A DNA stretch of 64,000 nt from Pelobacter propionicus DSM 2379 (GTDB lineage Bacteria > Desulfobacterota > Desulfuromonadia > Geobacterales > Pseudopelobacteraceae): the NCBI RefSeq assembly GCF_000015045.1, contig NC_008609.1, positions 682,001-746,000 on the forward strand, read 5' to 3'. Positions 1 through 8,102 of the stretch are shown piece by piece; positions within the stretch are counted from its first letter, which is position 1, and every line of letters begins with the position of its first letter. The notes under the pieces were generated by a model, which was given only the letters and a program-made list of their open reading frames with translations, had not been told where the DNA came from and did not search any database. A program made the translations under genes and the position numbers.

Positions 1-62
1 TCAAGCGATGTGCTACTCTGCCTGCCAATGAAGCATGACTACATGGACCACAGGGAGGGATC

Positions 63-722
63 GTGAAAAAGGATATTCTTGAAAAAGGCGCCATTCTGCA
101 GCGGGACCGTGAAACCTATGCCATTGCTCCCCACATCCCGGGGGGGCTCACCGACAGCGCCACACTGCGCAAGATCTGCGCTGTGGCCGACAGGTATGGC
201 CTGCAGCTGAAGCTTACCTCGGCCCAGCGCATCATGCTGATCGGCATCAGGGAGGATGACCTGGACAGGGTCTGGAGCGAACTGGCGGAGAAGCCTGGCG
301 CTGCCATCGGCCTCTGCGTGCGCAGCGTCAAGATCTGCCCCGGAACGACCTACTGCAAGAGAGGGGTGCAGGATTCCATCTCGCTGGGGCTCAAGATTGA
401 TGACAAGTACCACGCCATGGTCCTGCCCAACAAGATGAAGATGGGGGTCTCCGGATGCATGGTTTCCTGCGCCGAATCGGCATTGAAGGATATCGGCATC
501 GTTGCCACGGCAAAGGGATGGAGGATTCTGGTGGGGGGTAACGCCGGTGCGCGCCCCCGCCTGGCTGATCTTCTCACCGATGTGGAGGCCGACGAGGAGC
601 GGGTGTTGGAGGTCGTCGACAGGATCGTCAGTTGGTACCGCGGTTGCGGACGCGAGGTGCGTCTCGGTCGCCTGGTGGAGGAGATGGGTATCGACGCCTT
701 CCGCCAGCAGATCCTGGGTTGA
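63..722 (+). CDS. Small siroheme/[4Fe-4S] sulfite (nitrite) reductase-like protein
   Basis: A 219-residue protein with one ferredoxin-like half domain (about residues 10-80) followed by the siroheme-[4Fe-4S] binding half. The cluster ligands are visible as a CX5C motif (CPGTTYC, about residue 98) and a CX3C motif (CMVSC, about residue 136). Full assimilatory sulfite or nitrite reductases are two to three times longer. The length matches the low-molecular-weight assimilatory-type sulfite reductase known from Desulfovibrio, so sulfite or nitrite reduction in the cytoplasm is likely but the substrate is inferred. The GTG start at 63 follows a GGGAGGGA ribosome site. It stands alone and ends in a strong hairpin. 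Confidence 0.8.
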   Translation: MKKDILEKGAILQRDRETYAIAPHIPGGLTDSATLRKICAVADRYGLQLKLTSAQRIMLIGIREDDLDRVWSELAEKPGAAIGLCVRSVKICPGTTYCKRGVQDSISLGLKIDDKYHAMVLPNKMKMGVSGCMVSCAESALKDIGIVATAKGWRILVGGNAGARPRLADLLTDVEADEERVLEVVDRIVSWYRGCGREVRLGRLVEEMGIDAFRQQILG

Positions 723-736
723 ATTCACTCTGGACC

Positions 737-774
737 GGGGCGCTGTTCAGGGACAGACGTCCGAACAGTGCCCC
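737..774 (+). terminator. Hairpin terminator after the siroheme protein
   Basis: A 12-bp stem with one G-T pair (GGGGCGCTGTTC, 737-748, against GAACAGTGCCCC, 763-774) encloses a second small hairpin (GGAC/GTCC). The downstream T tract is weak (CTTTGTT), so termination may be partial. The rest of the 723-904 gap shows no convincing gene. Confidence 0.6.
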
Positions 775-904
775 AACCGCTTTGTTATATCTCAACAAGA
801 TTATCAGTGCCGCACAACGGAATCAGTACTCTTTCGACGGGTCACCGCCGTCAAAACCGCCCCCGCCACCGCAGAATCCGTTCCTTTGTGGTACCTCCGC
901 CCGG

Positions 905-1177
905 TCATGGCGAGATGCCGTCGTTGTGGTCATAGTACAGCTTCAGGACGCATAGGCCGCAGTTGCAAGCCAGCGGGATGATGTTGGCCAGGATCAGCGG
1001 CAAATCGTGGATAAGCATGCCGTAAACCATCCAGAGCGCAACGCCCACAGACAGCAGCAGTGGCTGCCAGATGGAGATGTCCCTGGTATGGCGGGTTCGC
1101 AGGGTCTTGATCACCTGGGGAAGGGCGGCAATGCTGGTGAGGGTGCCTGCCACAAGACCGACGTTGGTTGGGTTCAC
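905..1177 (-). CDS. SemiSWEET-type (MtN3/PQ-loop) small membrane transporter
   Basis: A 90-residue hydrophobic protein with three predicted membrane helices (about residues 5-22, 38-56 and 61-80) and the PQ motif (LPQVIKTLRTR) at the end of the first helix. This is the layout of bacterial SemiSWEETs, which dimerise to make a sugar uniporter. The substrate cannot be read from sequence. Its ATG overlaps the stop of the upstream methyltransferase gene by 4 bp, so the two are probably translationally coupled, although no functional link is obvious. Confidence 0.85.
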   Translation of the reverse strand: MNPTNVGLVAGTLTSIAALPQVIKTLRTRHTRDISIWQPLLLSVGVALWMVYGMLIHDLPLILANIIPLACNCGLCVLKLYYDHNDGISP

Positions 1178-1929
1178 AGGCGCTTCCTGCCGTCGAAGCC
1201 GGAGCAGGCCCAGTCCACCTGGGAGAACATGCCTCGCAGGATGGCCAGTTCGCGGTTATCCAGTTCGGAACGAAAGAGAATCCTGCGCAGGGAACGCATG
1301 ATGTGGCCGGGGTTCTGTTCGTTGAGAAAGCCGATGCGCTGCAAGCTGGTATCCATCTGGCTGAAGAGCGTCTCCATTTCGGCCGAGGTGGCCGGTATTT
1401 CCGTTCTGCCCCCACCGGGAGAGTCACTGGCCTTGCCCAACTCATAGCAGAACAGTAGGACCGCCTGGGACAGGTTGAGGGAGCCATACTCGCTGGAGGT
1501 GGGGATGGTCGCGTGCCAGCGGCAGAGGGATAGTTCATCGGTGGTCAGGCCGCTGTCCTCGCGGCCGAAGACGAGAGCTCCCCTGCAGTCGCCCTGTGCC
1601 CGCGTCCTGAGTAGGGTGGCCACCTGGGGAGGGGAGAGTATCTCCTGGCGGTACTTGCCGTGGCGGCGGGTGGTTCCCACGGTCAGGGCGCAGTCTGCCA
1701 GGGCGGATGCCAGGTCGTCGTACAACTCCGCCCGCTCCAGCAGATCCTTGGCCGAGACCGCGAACTTGAGTGATTCGGGGTGAAATCGGTCGCACCCTTT
1801 CACCAGGCGCAGGCGGGAGAGCCCCATGTTCTTCATGGCGCGACAGACCATGCCGATGTTGCCGGGTGATTGCGGTTCCACCATGACGATGGAAACACTG
1901 TCCGCGATGCTGTTGTCTGGTTCGTTCAT
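1174..1929 (-). CDS. trmJ: TrmJ/TrmH-family (SPOUT) RNA 2'-O-methyltransferase
   Basis: A 251-residue SPOUT methyltransferase. Motif 1 is at about residues 18-34 (VEPQSPGNIGMVCRAMKNMG), and the knotted SAM site is at about 115-160 (VFGREDSGL, then IPTSSEYGSLNLSQAV). The N-terminal catalytic domain followed by a C-terminal extension of about 85 residues fits TrmJ, which methylates position 32 of tRNAs in other bacteria. Subfamily assignment (TrmJ rather than another SpoU member) is by overall similarity. It is first gene of a two-gene unit with the SemiSWEET gene. Confidence 0.85.
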   Translation of the reverse strand: MNEPDNSIADSVSIVMVEPQSPGNIGMVCRAMKNMGLSRLRLVKGCDRFHPESLKFAVSAKDLLERAELYDDLASALADCALTVGTTRRHGKYRQEILSPPQVATLLRTRAQGDCRGALVFGREDSGLTTDELSLCRWHATIPTSSEYGSLNLSQAVLLFCYELGKASDSPGGGRTEIPATSAEMETLFSQMDTSLQRIGFLNEQNPGHIMRSLRRILFRSELDNRELAILRGMFSQVDWACSGFDGRKRL

Positions 1930-2492
1930 TTTCTGTACTCATGCTCCGTACGGCCCTGCTTCAGCGAGTTCAGGCGAAGCTGTATTCGGGCAGGTTTCAT
2001 GACTGGTTGTCGTAAAGTGGATAATGAAAGCAGCGCCGTTTTGGCTCTTTCCGAGGTCGGGTCGGATGCCGTGTTGTTTTTCCCGCTTTCATGGTGCAGG
2101 GTGCGCCAGCCAGACAAAGGCAGGTGAACTGCTTCGGCGTCAGGGAAAACGGTGAGATGGCGCATAGTGGTTTTTTTGCTGAACGATAACCTGGCCAGAC
2201 CTGCTGAGCAGGTTGATGTCTTTGTAACTGTTTTTGAGCTGTTCCGCTGGGAAACGCGTTTTCCGGGTTCAGGGCAGTGCATTAGCAGGGTGCGAACGGA
2301 GATGCAACACTAATTCATTTTCCGGCTCGTGTCAAAAGGTAACCGGTGGCCGTGACGAGTCAAAGAAACCGCTGATTTAAGAGCGTTATTGTTCTTGACA
2401 TGCCGTGCCGGTTACTATAATTTTCGTAGCTGTTTTAATAAAAAAAGCGCTTATGTGGGCTGTTTTGCAACGGTGGAAAGGAACGGGGATCG
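1930..2492. other. Intergenic region of 563 bp between divergent genes
   Basis: This separates the leftward trmJ-like gene from the rightward TPR gene. It holds a promoter-like site at 2395-2421. Reading frames crossing it (for example 1926-2282 on the minus strand) have Ser/Thr/Lys/Arg-rich, low-complexity translations without a convincing ribosome site, and I do not call them genes. No RNA gene or repeat was recognised. Confidence 0.6.
2395..2421 (+). promoter_or_regulatory. Candidate sigma-70 promoter for the TPR gene
   Basis: A perfect TTGACA (2395-2400) and a perfect TATAAT (2416-2421) are separated by 15 bp, shorter than the usual 16-18. It lies about 70 bp ahead of the GTG start at 2493. 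Confidence 0.55.
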
Positions 2493-4328
2493 GTGAGTTC
2501 AAAGAAGGATAAGCTCATAGCGGAAGCACAGCGGTATGCGCTTCGCGGCCAGCTGGACAAGGCAGTGAAGGCTTATGAACAGGTCGTTGCCCTGGATCCC
2601 TCCGCCATAAATCAGCGACAGCGACTGGCTGAGCTCTTGGTTAAAGCCGGGCGTATTGACAACGCCCGCAACGAGTTTGAGGAGATCGGTAAATATTACA
2701 CAACCAACGGCTACTACCTGAAGGCCATCGCCGTCTACAAGAAACTCCAGGTAATGTTTCCCGGCGATATGGACATTACGCTGAAGCTGGCCGAGCTCAA
2801 CGAAAAACATGGCCTGGCCGCGAACGCCCTGGCCGAGTACAAGCAGGTCTACGATTACCACGAGAAAAACGGCAACAGTGACGCTGCCCTGAGTGTCCTC
2901 GAAAAGATGCATGCCGTTGACCAGCAGAATGTCGGAATCATGCTGAAGCTGGCCGAGGCGTACTGTCAGGCAGGCAACCGCGACGAATCCTACGATATCT
3001 TCAGTCGCCTGGCGACGCTGCTTCAGGAACGGGGCGACAGTGCGGGGCTGGGCAGGCTGAACTCCCGCATACAGCAACTATTTCCGGAAAAGAACGGTTT
3101 CATGTTGGATGTGCTGGCTGGACAGGTGCGGGGTGACGCCGCGAGCACACTCGGCGCGGTCGGCGCCCTGCAGACCATGCTGAAGAGCACTCCTGACGAC
3201 AGGCGGATCTGGGAACTTGTCATCGAGGCCTACCAGCGCCTCGACCAGCCAGAGCGGGTCAGGATAGCCTATCAGCACTGTATCAGGTTCTTTTCTGACG
3301 AAGTCTCCGTGCAGAAAGGCTTGCTGGAGTGCCTGATTGCCGAAAAGGACCTGCAAGAAGCAATCTCGCTGCTGGACAGGTACGAGCAGAACTTTATCGA
3401 CAAGGATGCCCTTGGCGACCTGCGGGACATCTACAGGTCGCTTGAACTGGTCGATCCCATCAACATGCGTGTCATCTTGGGATTGAAGCGGACCCTTACT
3501 GCGCTGGGGGACGGAGAGGGCGCCGCCGCGCTGAACCACAAGATTGACTCCCTGCAGACGTTCTCCGACAGCCATGCTGCTGTCCGGACGACGGACGCAG
3601 CCGCCGGCGGGATGCAGCCGGGTGTGCCCTCCGCGGAGTCGGATGGTGCGGATCAGGAGCTTGAGCTCTCCCTTGGGGAGCCAGAAACGGTCGGAATGGA
3701 GCCGTCTGCGGCGGAGCCTGTCGCGTTCGATTTTTCCGAACCGCCGGAGCTCGAGGTTGAAATCGAGATCGATGAAGATTCCGGGCCTTTTGCCGCCCTG
3801 TCCCCGGATGCTGCCGTTCCCGGCGTTGCCGAGGAGGCTTGGCTTGAAGCGGTGGAGGATGTTTTTGACGCGGCTGCCGGTTCGGAACGGAGCGTTAAGT
3901 TTGGCAGCGAGGTGGAAATAACCGATGCTCAGTCGCACTACGATCTGGGTGTTGCGTTCAAAGAGATGGGGCTCTTCGATGAAGCGCTCAACGAGTTCCG
4001 CCAGGCTGCCGATGATCCGTTGCGCCGGGTCGCCTGCCTCGTCCTCCAGGGAACCTGTCTGCGGGAGAAGGGGGCTCTGGAAGCTGCCGAGACGGTGCTG
4101 CGCGATCTGCTGAGGGGCGAGTTGGCCGTAGAGGACAGCTGTTCGGTCAAATACGAGCTGGCGCTGGTTTGCGAGGCCGCCGGCAAGTCAGAAGAAGCCG
4201 CCAGCCTGCTGGCCGAGATCGATGTGGCCCAGCCCGGTTTCCGCGATGTCCGTTCCCGTCTGGACGCCTCTGGGAATAAGCTGTCGCTAGATTTTTCCGA
4301 TGAAGATCTGCGGGGTTTCGATTTGTAG
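2493..4328 (+). CDS. Tetratricopeptide-repeat protein
   Basis: A 611-residue soluble protein with no signal peptide. Residues 1 to about 340 are tandem TPR/SEL-like helix pairs (first repeat AQRYALRGQLDKAVKAYEQV). An acidic, Pro/Ala-rich linker spans about 355-465. A second TPR block fills about 475-600 (DLGVAFKEMGLFDEALNEFR). TPRs are protein-interaction scaffolds; the partner is unknown. The GTG start follows GGAAAGGAACGGGG. It is monocistronic in layout, with its own candidate promoter, and faces a convergent gene 100 bp beyond its stop. Confidence 0.85.
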   Translation: MSSKKDKLIAEAQRYALRGQLDKAVKAYEQVVALDPSAINQRQRLAELLVKAGRIDNARNEFEEIGKYYTTNGYYLKAIAVYKKLQVMFPGDMDITLKLAELNEKHGLAANALAEYKQVYDYHEKNGNSDAALSVLEKMHAVDQQNVGIMLKLAEAYCQAGNRDESYDIFSRLATLLQERGDSAGLGRLNSRIQQLFPEKNGFMLDVLAGQVRGDAASTLGAVGALQTMLKSTPDDRRIWELVIEAYQRLDQPERVRIAYQHCIRFFSDEVSVQKGLLECLIAEKDLQEAISLLDRYEQNFIDKDALGDLRDIYRSLELVDPINMRVILGLKRTLTALGDGEGAAALNHKIDSLQTFSDSHAAVRTTDAAAGGMQPGVPSAESDGADQELELSLGEPETVGMEPSAAEPVAFDFSEPPELEVEIEIDEDSGPFAALSPDAAVPGVAEEAWLEAVEDVFDAAAGSERSVKFGSEVEITDAQSHYDLGVAFKEMGLFDEALNEFRQAADDPLRRVACLVLQGTCLREKGALEAAETVLRDLLRGELAVEDSCSVKYELALVCEAAGKSEEAASLLAEIDVAQPGFRDVRSRLDASGNKLSLDFSDEDLRGFDL

Positions 4329-4427
4329 CATTCCATCCCTGGTCTGTCCCGCTGGTGGCGGCAGGCCTTCCGCGTTCAGCATTTCTTCCTGTTCCGCTGA
4401 ATCTTTTCGTCTGCCATATGCCCTCTG

Positions 4428-5120
4428 TCAGGCTGGGACCGTTCCAGCGTTCTGCTGGCGGGCAACGGCGTTATTCCACAAATCCTGAATATCCACAATC
4501 TCCAACAGGTCGGTCTCCAGCGGCTCGGCCATGGCCGGGGTCGAATAGAGGTCTATTTTGGCCCCGGACAGGGATGCGATCCACTGTGATTCATTGGCGA
4601 CCGTCTCCAGGTCAGAGGAGCCGTCGTGAAAGAACCCCAGCGGACTGCCGTCCTGGTAGAATATAAGGGACGATCTGTCGTTGGTGTAGGTGCGCAGGCA
4701 GCCGGTGATCCGTTCCGAGCTGATCTGCTGAAGCAAGCCGGCGATGTTGAGCAGTTTCAGCTCCTGTGCCCCATAGACGACAGTACCCCTGAGGAGCGCC
4801 CGGATGCAGGCGCAGAGCCTGGGGGAGAGCGTGTACACACTCATTACCCCCTCCCCGGTGGAGAGCATCAGGTCGCTCAGCTCTGCCAGCGCTTCCCGGT
4901 CCGCTCTTCGTACTCCCCCCTGCTCTTCGAGCAGCAGGCAGCCCATCTTCCCCGTTTCGAGCGTCATGATGATCGTTGCCGAGGGGAACAGGAAGCTGAC
5001 GTAACCGCTGAAACCCGCCGATCTGAGCTTGGTGAGGACATCGGGCAGCATCAGCTTTGCCGTATCCAGGTTTTCGAACAGGGGGTTCCCCTTGGGAAGA
5101 AAAAGCATCCGTGCCTCCAT
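4428..5120 (-). CDS. Uncharacterised cytoplasmic protein, DUF4388-like
   Basis: About 230 residues from the ATG at 5120, chosen because GAGGT sits 8 bp upstream; an in-frame start at 5186 would add 22 residues but covers an inverted repeat that looks like leader sequence. There is no signal peptide, membrane helix or catalytic motif. The segment GFSGYVSFLFPSATIIMTLE and the later SERITGCLRTY/FYQDGSPLGFFHDG pattern resemble the 'group-relaxation' sensor modules (DUF4388-like) common in Geobacter and Myxococcus signalling proteins. I do not recognise a specific family with confidence. Confidence 0.6.
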   Translation of the reverse strand: MEARMLFLPKGNPLFENLDTAKLMLPDVLTKLRSAGFSGYVSFLFPSATIIMTLETGKMGCLLLEEQGGVRRADREALAELSDLMLSTGEGVMSVYTLSPRLCACIRALLRGTVVYGAQELKLLNIAGLLQQISSERITGCLRTYTNDRSSLIFYQDGSPLGFFHDGSSDLETVANESQWIASLSGAKIDLYSTPAMAEPLETDLLEIVDIQDLWNNAVARQQNAGTVPA

Positions 5121-5139
5121 GGCGTACCTCGGTTTCTCA

Positions 5140-5170
5140 CGGTGAGCCCTGGGTTCGTCACGGCTCACCG
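5140..5170 (-). repeat. 9-bp perfect inverted repeat in the leader of the 5120 gene
   Basis: CGGTGAGCC (5140-5148) and GGCTCACCG (5162-5170) are exact reverse complements with a 13-nt spacer, 20-50 bp ahead of the preferred ATG on the minus strand. It could be an operator or an mRNA hairpin; no T run follows. Confidence 0.5.
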
Positions 5171-5268
5171 AGCCTACTGTAACCAAAATTGCCCCGAAGT
5201 CAAACCTGTTCTTGTCCGCTCAAAGTGGATGTTTTCGTACAATTCTCCATCTCCCGCGCTATTTGTCG

Positions 5269-5296
5269 TTGTCACTCGCCCGGCTACTGCTACAAT
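5269..5296 (+). promoter_or_regulatory. Candidate sigma-70 promoter for the HIT-ROK pair
   Basis: TTGTCA (5269-5274), a 16-bp spacer and TACAAT (5291-5296) with an extended -10 TGC just before it. It lies 35 bp ahead of the HIT start codon. Confidence 0.6.
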
Positions 5297-5330
5297 TTGA
5301 GGCAATGGAATCAGCGAGGAGGAACGTCTT

Positions 5331-5822
5331 ATGGAAAGAATCTGGGCGCCGTGGCGCATGACCTATCTGGCGTCTCCGGTCAGGGAGGTCGGTTGCGTAT
5401 TTTGCAAGGTGCGGGATACGGCCGGCCAGGACCGTGAACTGCTGGTGCTGGCGAGGGGGAAACATTCGCTGATCATGCTCAACCGCTACCCCTATACCTG
5501 CGGTCATCTGATGGTTGTGGCCGCACGGCACACGGCTGAACTGGATGACCTGGATGATAGCGAATTGCTGGACCTTATGCGGGGCGTGCGGAGGGCGCGT
5601 GCCCTTTTGCGGGAGGTGGCACGGCCCGATGGTTTCAATATCGGTGTCAACCTGGGCAAGGCCGGCGGAGCGGCCATTGAGGAACATCTGCATATTCATG
5701 TCGTTCCGCGCTGGATCGGAGATACCAACTTCATGGCGACCTGTGGAGGGGTGAGGGTCATTCCCGACGGACTGCTGGAATCCTACGACCGACTGTATCA
5801 GGCCCTGGGGAGATGTCCCTGA
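5331..5822 (+). CDS. HIT-family nucleotide hydrolase/phosphorylase-like protein
   Basis: A 163-residue histidine-triad protein. The triad HLHIHVV (about residues 121-127) carries the catalytic histidine that attacks the alpha phosphate of dinucleoside polyphosphates or nucleotidyl conjugates. A CVFC pair near residue 24 and the N-terminal MERIWAPWRM match the AP4A-phosphorylase-like HIT branch. The ATG at 5331 follows GGAGGAACG. The stop overlaps the start region of the ROK kinase, giving a two-gene unit. Substrate is not determined by sequence. Confidence 0.9.
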   Translation: MERIWAPWRMTYLASPVREVGCVFCKVRDTAGQDRELLVLARGKHSLIMLNRYPYTCGHLMVVAARHTAELDDLDDSELLDLMRGVRRARALLREVARPDGFNIGVNLGKAGGAAIEEHLHIHVVPRWIGDTNFMATCGGVRVIPDGLLESYDRLYQALGRCP

Positions 5823-6802
5823 TCATGACGGAAAGGAACACTCTCGCCATAGCCGTTGATATCGGCGGCACCAATCTCCGCTTCGCCCTCGTGGATGCCG
5901 CCGGTTGCGTTCTCTCCCGCAACCGGACTCTCAGTCGTATCGACCATGGCCGCGACCCCTTCTGCCGTCGCCTCCTGGAGGGAATCTCCGGGATGGAGCA
6001 CGAGGCTTCCGCGAGGGGGGCGTCCGTCGTCGGTATTGGCGTCGGTGTGCCCGGACTCGTTGGCAGGGATGGAATGATCCATGCCTCGGTCAACATGCGC
6101 CCCCTGGACGGTTTTGTCCTGTCCAGATTTCTGGAACAGCAGACTTCACTGCCGTCCACATGCGACAATGACGCCAACCTCATCGCCCGGGGAGAGGCAG
6201 CCCACGGTGCCGGTCGCGGGCTGCACTCCTTCGTGGTGATCACCCTCGGAACGGGGGTGGGGAGCGGGCTTGTTCTCGACGGTCGGATCTGGAACGGTGT
6301 CGGCGGTTTTGCCGCGGAATTCGGCCATGTTACGGTTGAGCCGGAAGGGGCGCCCTGTAGCTGCGGCAACAGGGGCTGTCTGGAACAGTATGCCTCAGCC
6401 AGCGCGATTGCCCGCATCGCGGGGGAACTCATCAAGGGGGGGCAGGTGGATGATGCCTCCCCGCTGGACGCGGCCCGGGTCGCCCGACTGGCCCGCCAGG
6501 GGTGGGTGGAGGCGCAGACGGCATTCGAGGTGGCTGGCCGCTATCTGGGGATTGCCCTGGCCTCGTTGACCACGACCCTCAACCTGGAGGCGGCAATCAT
6601 CTGCGGCGGCGTGGCGCCCAGTCTGGAGTTGATGCGCCCCTCCCTGGTCAATGAACTGCGGATGCGCTGTTTTTCCCAAATCCTTGCCGATTTTTCAATC
6701 CTGCGGGGCGAACTGGGTGACGACGCCGGGTTGCTGGGGGCAGCCGCGACAATACGTGCCAGGGCCGCCCATGATGTCCCTGGTGACTCCTTGGCCACTT
6801 GA
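5813..6802 (+). CDS. ROK-family sugar kinase (glucokinase-like)
   Basis: A 329-residue ROK protein. The N-terminal phosphate-binding motif is VDIGGTNLRFALVD (about residues 14-27), the catalytic Asp lies in TCDNDANL (about residue 120), and the ROK zinc motif reads CSCGNRGCLEQYAS (about 181-194). It probably phosphorylates glucose or an N-acetyl amino sugar using ATP. There is no N-terminal winged helix, so it is an enzyme rather than a ROK repressor. The ATG at 5813 overlaps the HIT stop; an in-frame ATG at 5825 is better placed for the GGGGAG at 5807-5812. Confidence 0.9.
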   Translation: MSLIMTERNTLAIAVDIGGTNLRFALVDAAGCVLSRNRTLSRIDHGRDPFCRRLLEGISGMEHEASARGASVVGIGVGVPGLVGRDGMIHASVNMRPLDGFVLSRFLEQQTSLPSTCDNDANLIARGEAAHGAGRGLHSFVVITLGTGVGSGLVLDGRIWNGVGGFAAEFGHVTVEPEGAPCSCGNRGCLEQYASASAIARIAGELIKGGQVDDASPLDAARVARLARQGWVEAQTAFEVAGRYLGIALASLTTTLNLEAAIICGGVAPSLELMRPSLVNELRMRCFSQILADFSILRGELGDDAGLLGAAATIRARAAHDVPGDSLAT

Positions 6803-6855
6803 AGCCGGGGCCTGTGCGCGGCAAGGGGATGAGGGCCAAATCCAGTAGCAATTCA

Positions 6856-6884
6856 TTGACTTTGTGTGGTTTGTTCTATATTGA
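6856..6884 (+). promoter_or_regulatory. Candidate promoter for the HDOD/GGDEF cluster
   Basis: TTGACT (6856-6861) is followed by TATATT at 15 bp spacing or TATTGA at 17 bp, about 55 bp ahead of the 6938 start. Confidence 0.45.
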
Positions 6885-6937
6885 TACAGATTGCCTGAAC
6901 CGCTGTGCTATTTCGTGCAAACCGGGGTGCTCACGCA

Positions 6938-7276
6938 ATGCAGAAAATTACCTTGAAGTCCGCTGCCGCGGGAATGGTACTAGCCCGGGATATCTTCCGG
7001 AACGGGACTACTGCCGGATTTCCCGTCTGCGGGAAAAAGACCGTTCTGACCGCCTCTTTGATAACCCGCCTGGAACACATGGATATTGCGACCATCTATG
7101 TGGAGGGGTGCCCCTGCGGGGAGGAAGGCGACCGATCTCTTGATGCTGTGCTGCATGATCTTGAACACCGTTTCGTGAAGGTGCGACATGATCCTCTGAT
7201 GGCCAGGCTGTATGACATCTATTCTGATTATTACAAGCGCTCCATGGGAGATGAGGGTGGAAGACAGACGGAGTGA
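6938..7276 (+). CDS. Small DUF3391-like signalling protein
   Basis: 112 residues from the ATG at 6938, preceded by GGGGTG; the longer in-frame start at 6905 lacks a ribosome site. The opening pattern (LKSAAAGMVLARDIFRNGTT...) and the VCGKKTVLTASLITRL stretch resemble the N-terminal DUF3391-type domain found fused to HD-GYP phosphodiesterases, but here the domain is free-standing. A cysteine pair GCPCGEE lies near residue 55. It overlaps the HDOD gene by about 20 bp, so the two products are probably made together. The function is inferred from context only. Confidence 0.65.
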   Translation: MQKITLKSAAAGMVLARDIFRNGTTAGFPVCGKKTVLTASLITRLEHMDIATIYVEGCPCGEEGDRSLDAVLHDLEHRFVKVRHDPLMARLYDIYSDYYKRSMGDEGGRQTE

Positions 7277-8099
7277 AATAAAGAAAATTATCATGGATAC
7301 GCGAACCTTGCCGACACTGCCGGGGGTTATCCTCAAGCTCAACGAGCTCTCGGAGAGCAACAGGGCTTCGGTGCAGGAGATGGCCAGGATCGTTACCTCC
7401 GATCAGGCGCTTTCCGCCCGCATCCTGCGGCTGGCAAACTCCCCTTCCTACGGTTTTTACCGGGTTTCGACCATTTCCAATGCCATGATCCTGCTGGGGG
7501 TCAATGTGGTCAAGAGTCTGGCGCTCTCCTCTTCCTTCTTCGAGATCATGGAAAACGACAGCGTCGGATTGTGGGAGCACTCCCTGGGAGTCGGCGCGGC
7601 GGCCAACCTGATAGCCGGCAAGCTCAAGCTTCCCGAGAGCGAGGAGATAGCAACCGCCGGGCTGTTGCACGATATCGGCAAGGTGGTCATCTCCCTGAAG
7701 TGTCGTGATGCAGAGAGTCGCATCCGTTCCGCTGTCAGGGAAAAACAGCTCTTCTCGCGGGAAGCGGAACAGGAAATGCTCGACACCGATCATGCCGAGG
7801 TGGGCGCCTGGCTTGCAAAGTGCTGGTTTTTGCCGGACAAGCTGAGCGAGCCGATCGCTTTTCACCACGACGTCAGCCGGGCAATGAACCACCGGGTGAA
7901 AACCGCCGTGGTGCATCTTGCCGATGTGCTCATCAAGGCCAGCGGCTTCGGGAATGGCGGAGACTGTCTGGTTCCCTTGATCCAGCAGGAAGCCTGGGAT
8001 CTGCTCAGGCTGACCGATCAGCAACTTGCCGAGCTTGTGGATGAACTGGAAGATAAGCTAATTGAAGTAAAGTGTTTCAGTCAGGAGATGCAGGCGTAA
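7257..8099 (+). CDS. HDOD-domain signalling protein
   Basis: About 280 residues. The HDOD domain occupies nearly the whole protein: LPTLPGVILKLNEL, then SARILRLANSPSYGF (about residues 48-62), then LLHDIGKVVISL (about 140) and the DHAEVGAWLAKCW helix. HDOD proteins are HD-superfamily relatives, mostly thought to be non-enzymatic interaction modules. This one keeps the HD pair (HDIGK). I prefer GTG at 7257, 6 bp after GGGAG; ATG at 7251 is an alternative. It sits between the DUF3391-like gene and the GGDEF gene, suggesting one signalling operon. Confidence 0.85.
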   Translation: MEDRRSEIKKIIMDTRTLPTLPGVILKLNELSESNRASVQEMARIVTSDQALSARILRLANSPSYGFYRVSTISNAMILLGVNVVKSLALSSSFFEIMENDSVGLWEHSLGVGAAANLIAGKLKLPESEEIATAGLLHDIGKVVISLKCRDAESRIRSAVREKQLFSREAEQEMLDTDHAEVGAWLAKCWFLPDKLSEPIAFHHDVSRAMNHRVKTAVVHLADVLIKASGFGNGGDCLVPLIQQEAWDLLRLTDQQLAELVDELEDKLIEVKCFSQEMQA

Positions 8100-8102
8100 A
8101 CC

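Noticed and set aside
1926-2282. Open frame of 118 codons on the minus strand whose stop overlaps the trmJ-like start
   Set aside because: The translation is Ser/Thr/Lys/Arg-rich with no family resemblance and no convincing ribosome site; the overlap looks coincidental.
7008-8024. Antisense frame of 338 codons opposite the HDOD gene
   Set aside because: The plus strand carries a clear HDOD protein; the antisense translation has no recognisable features.
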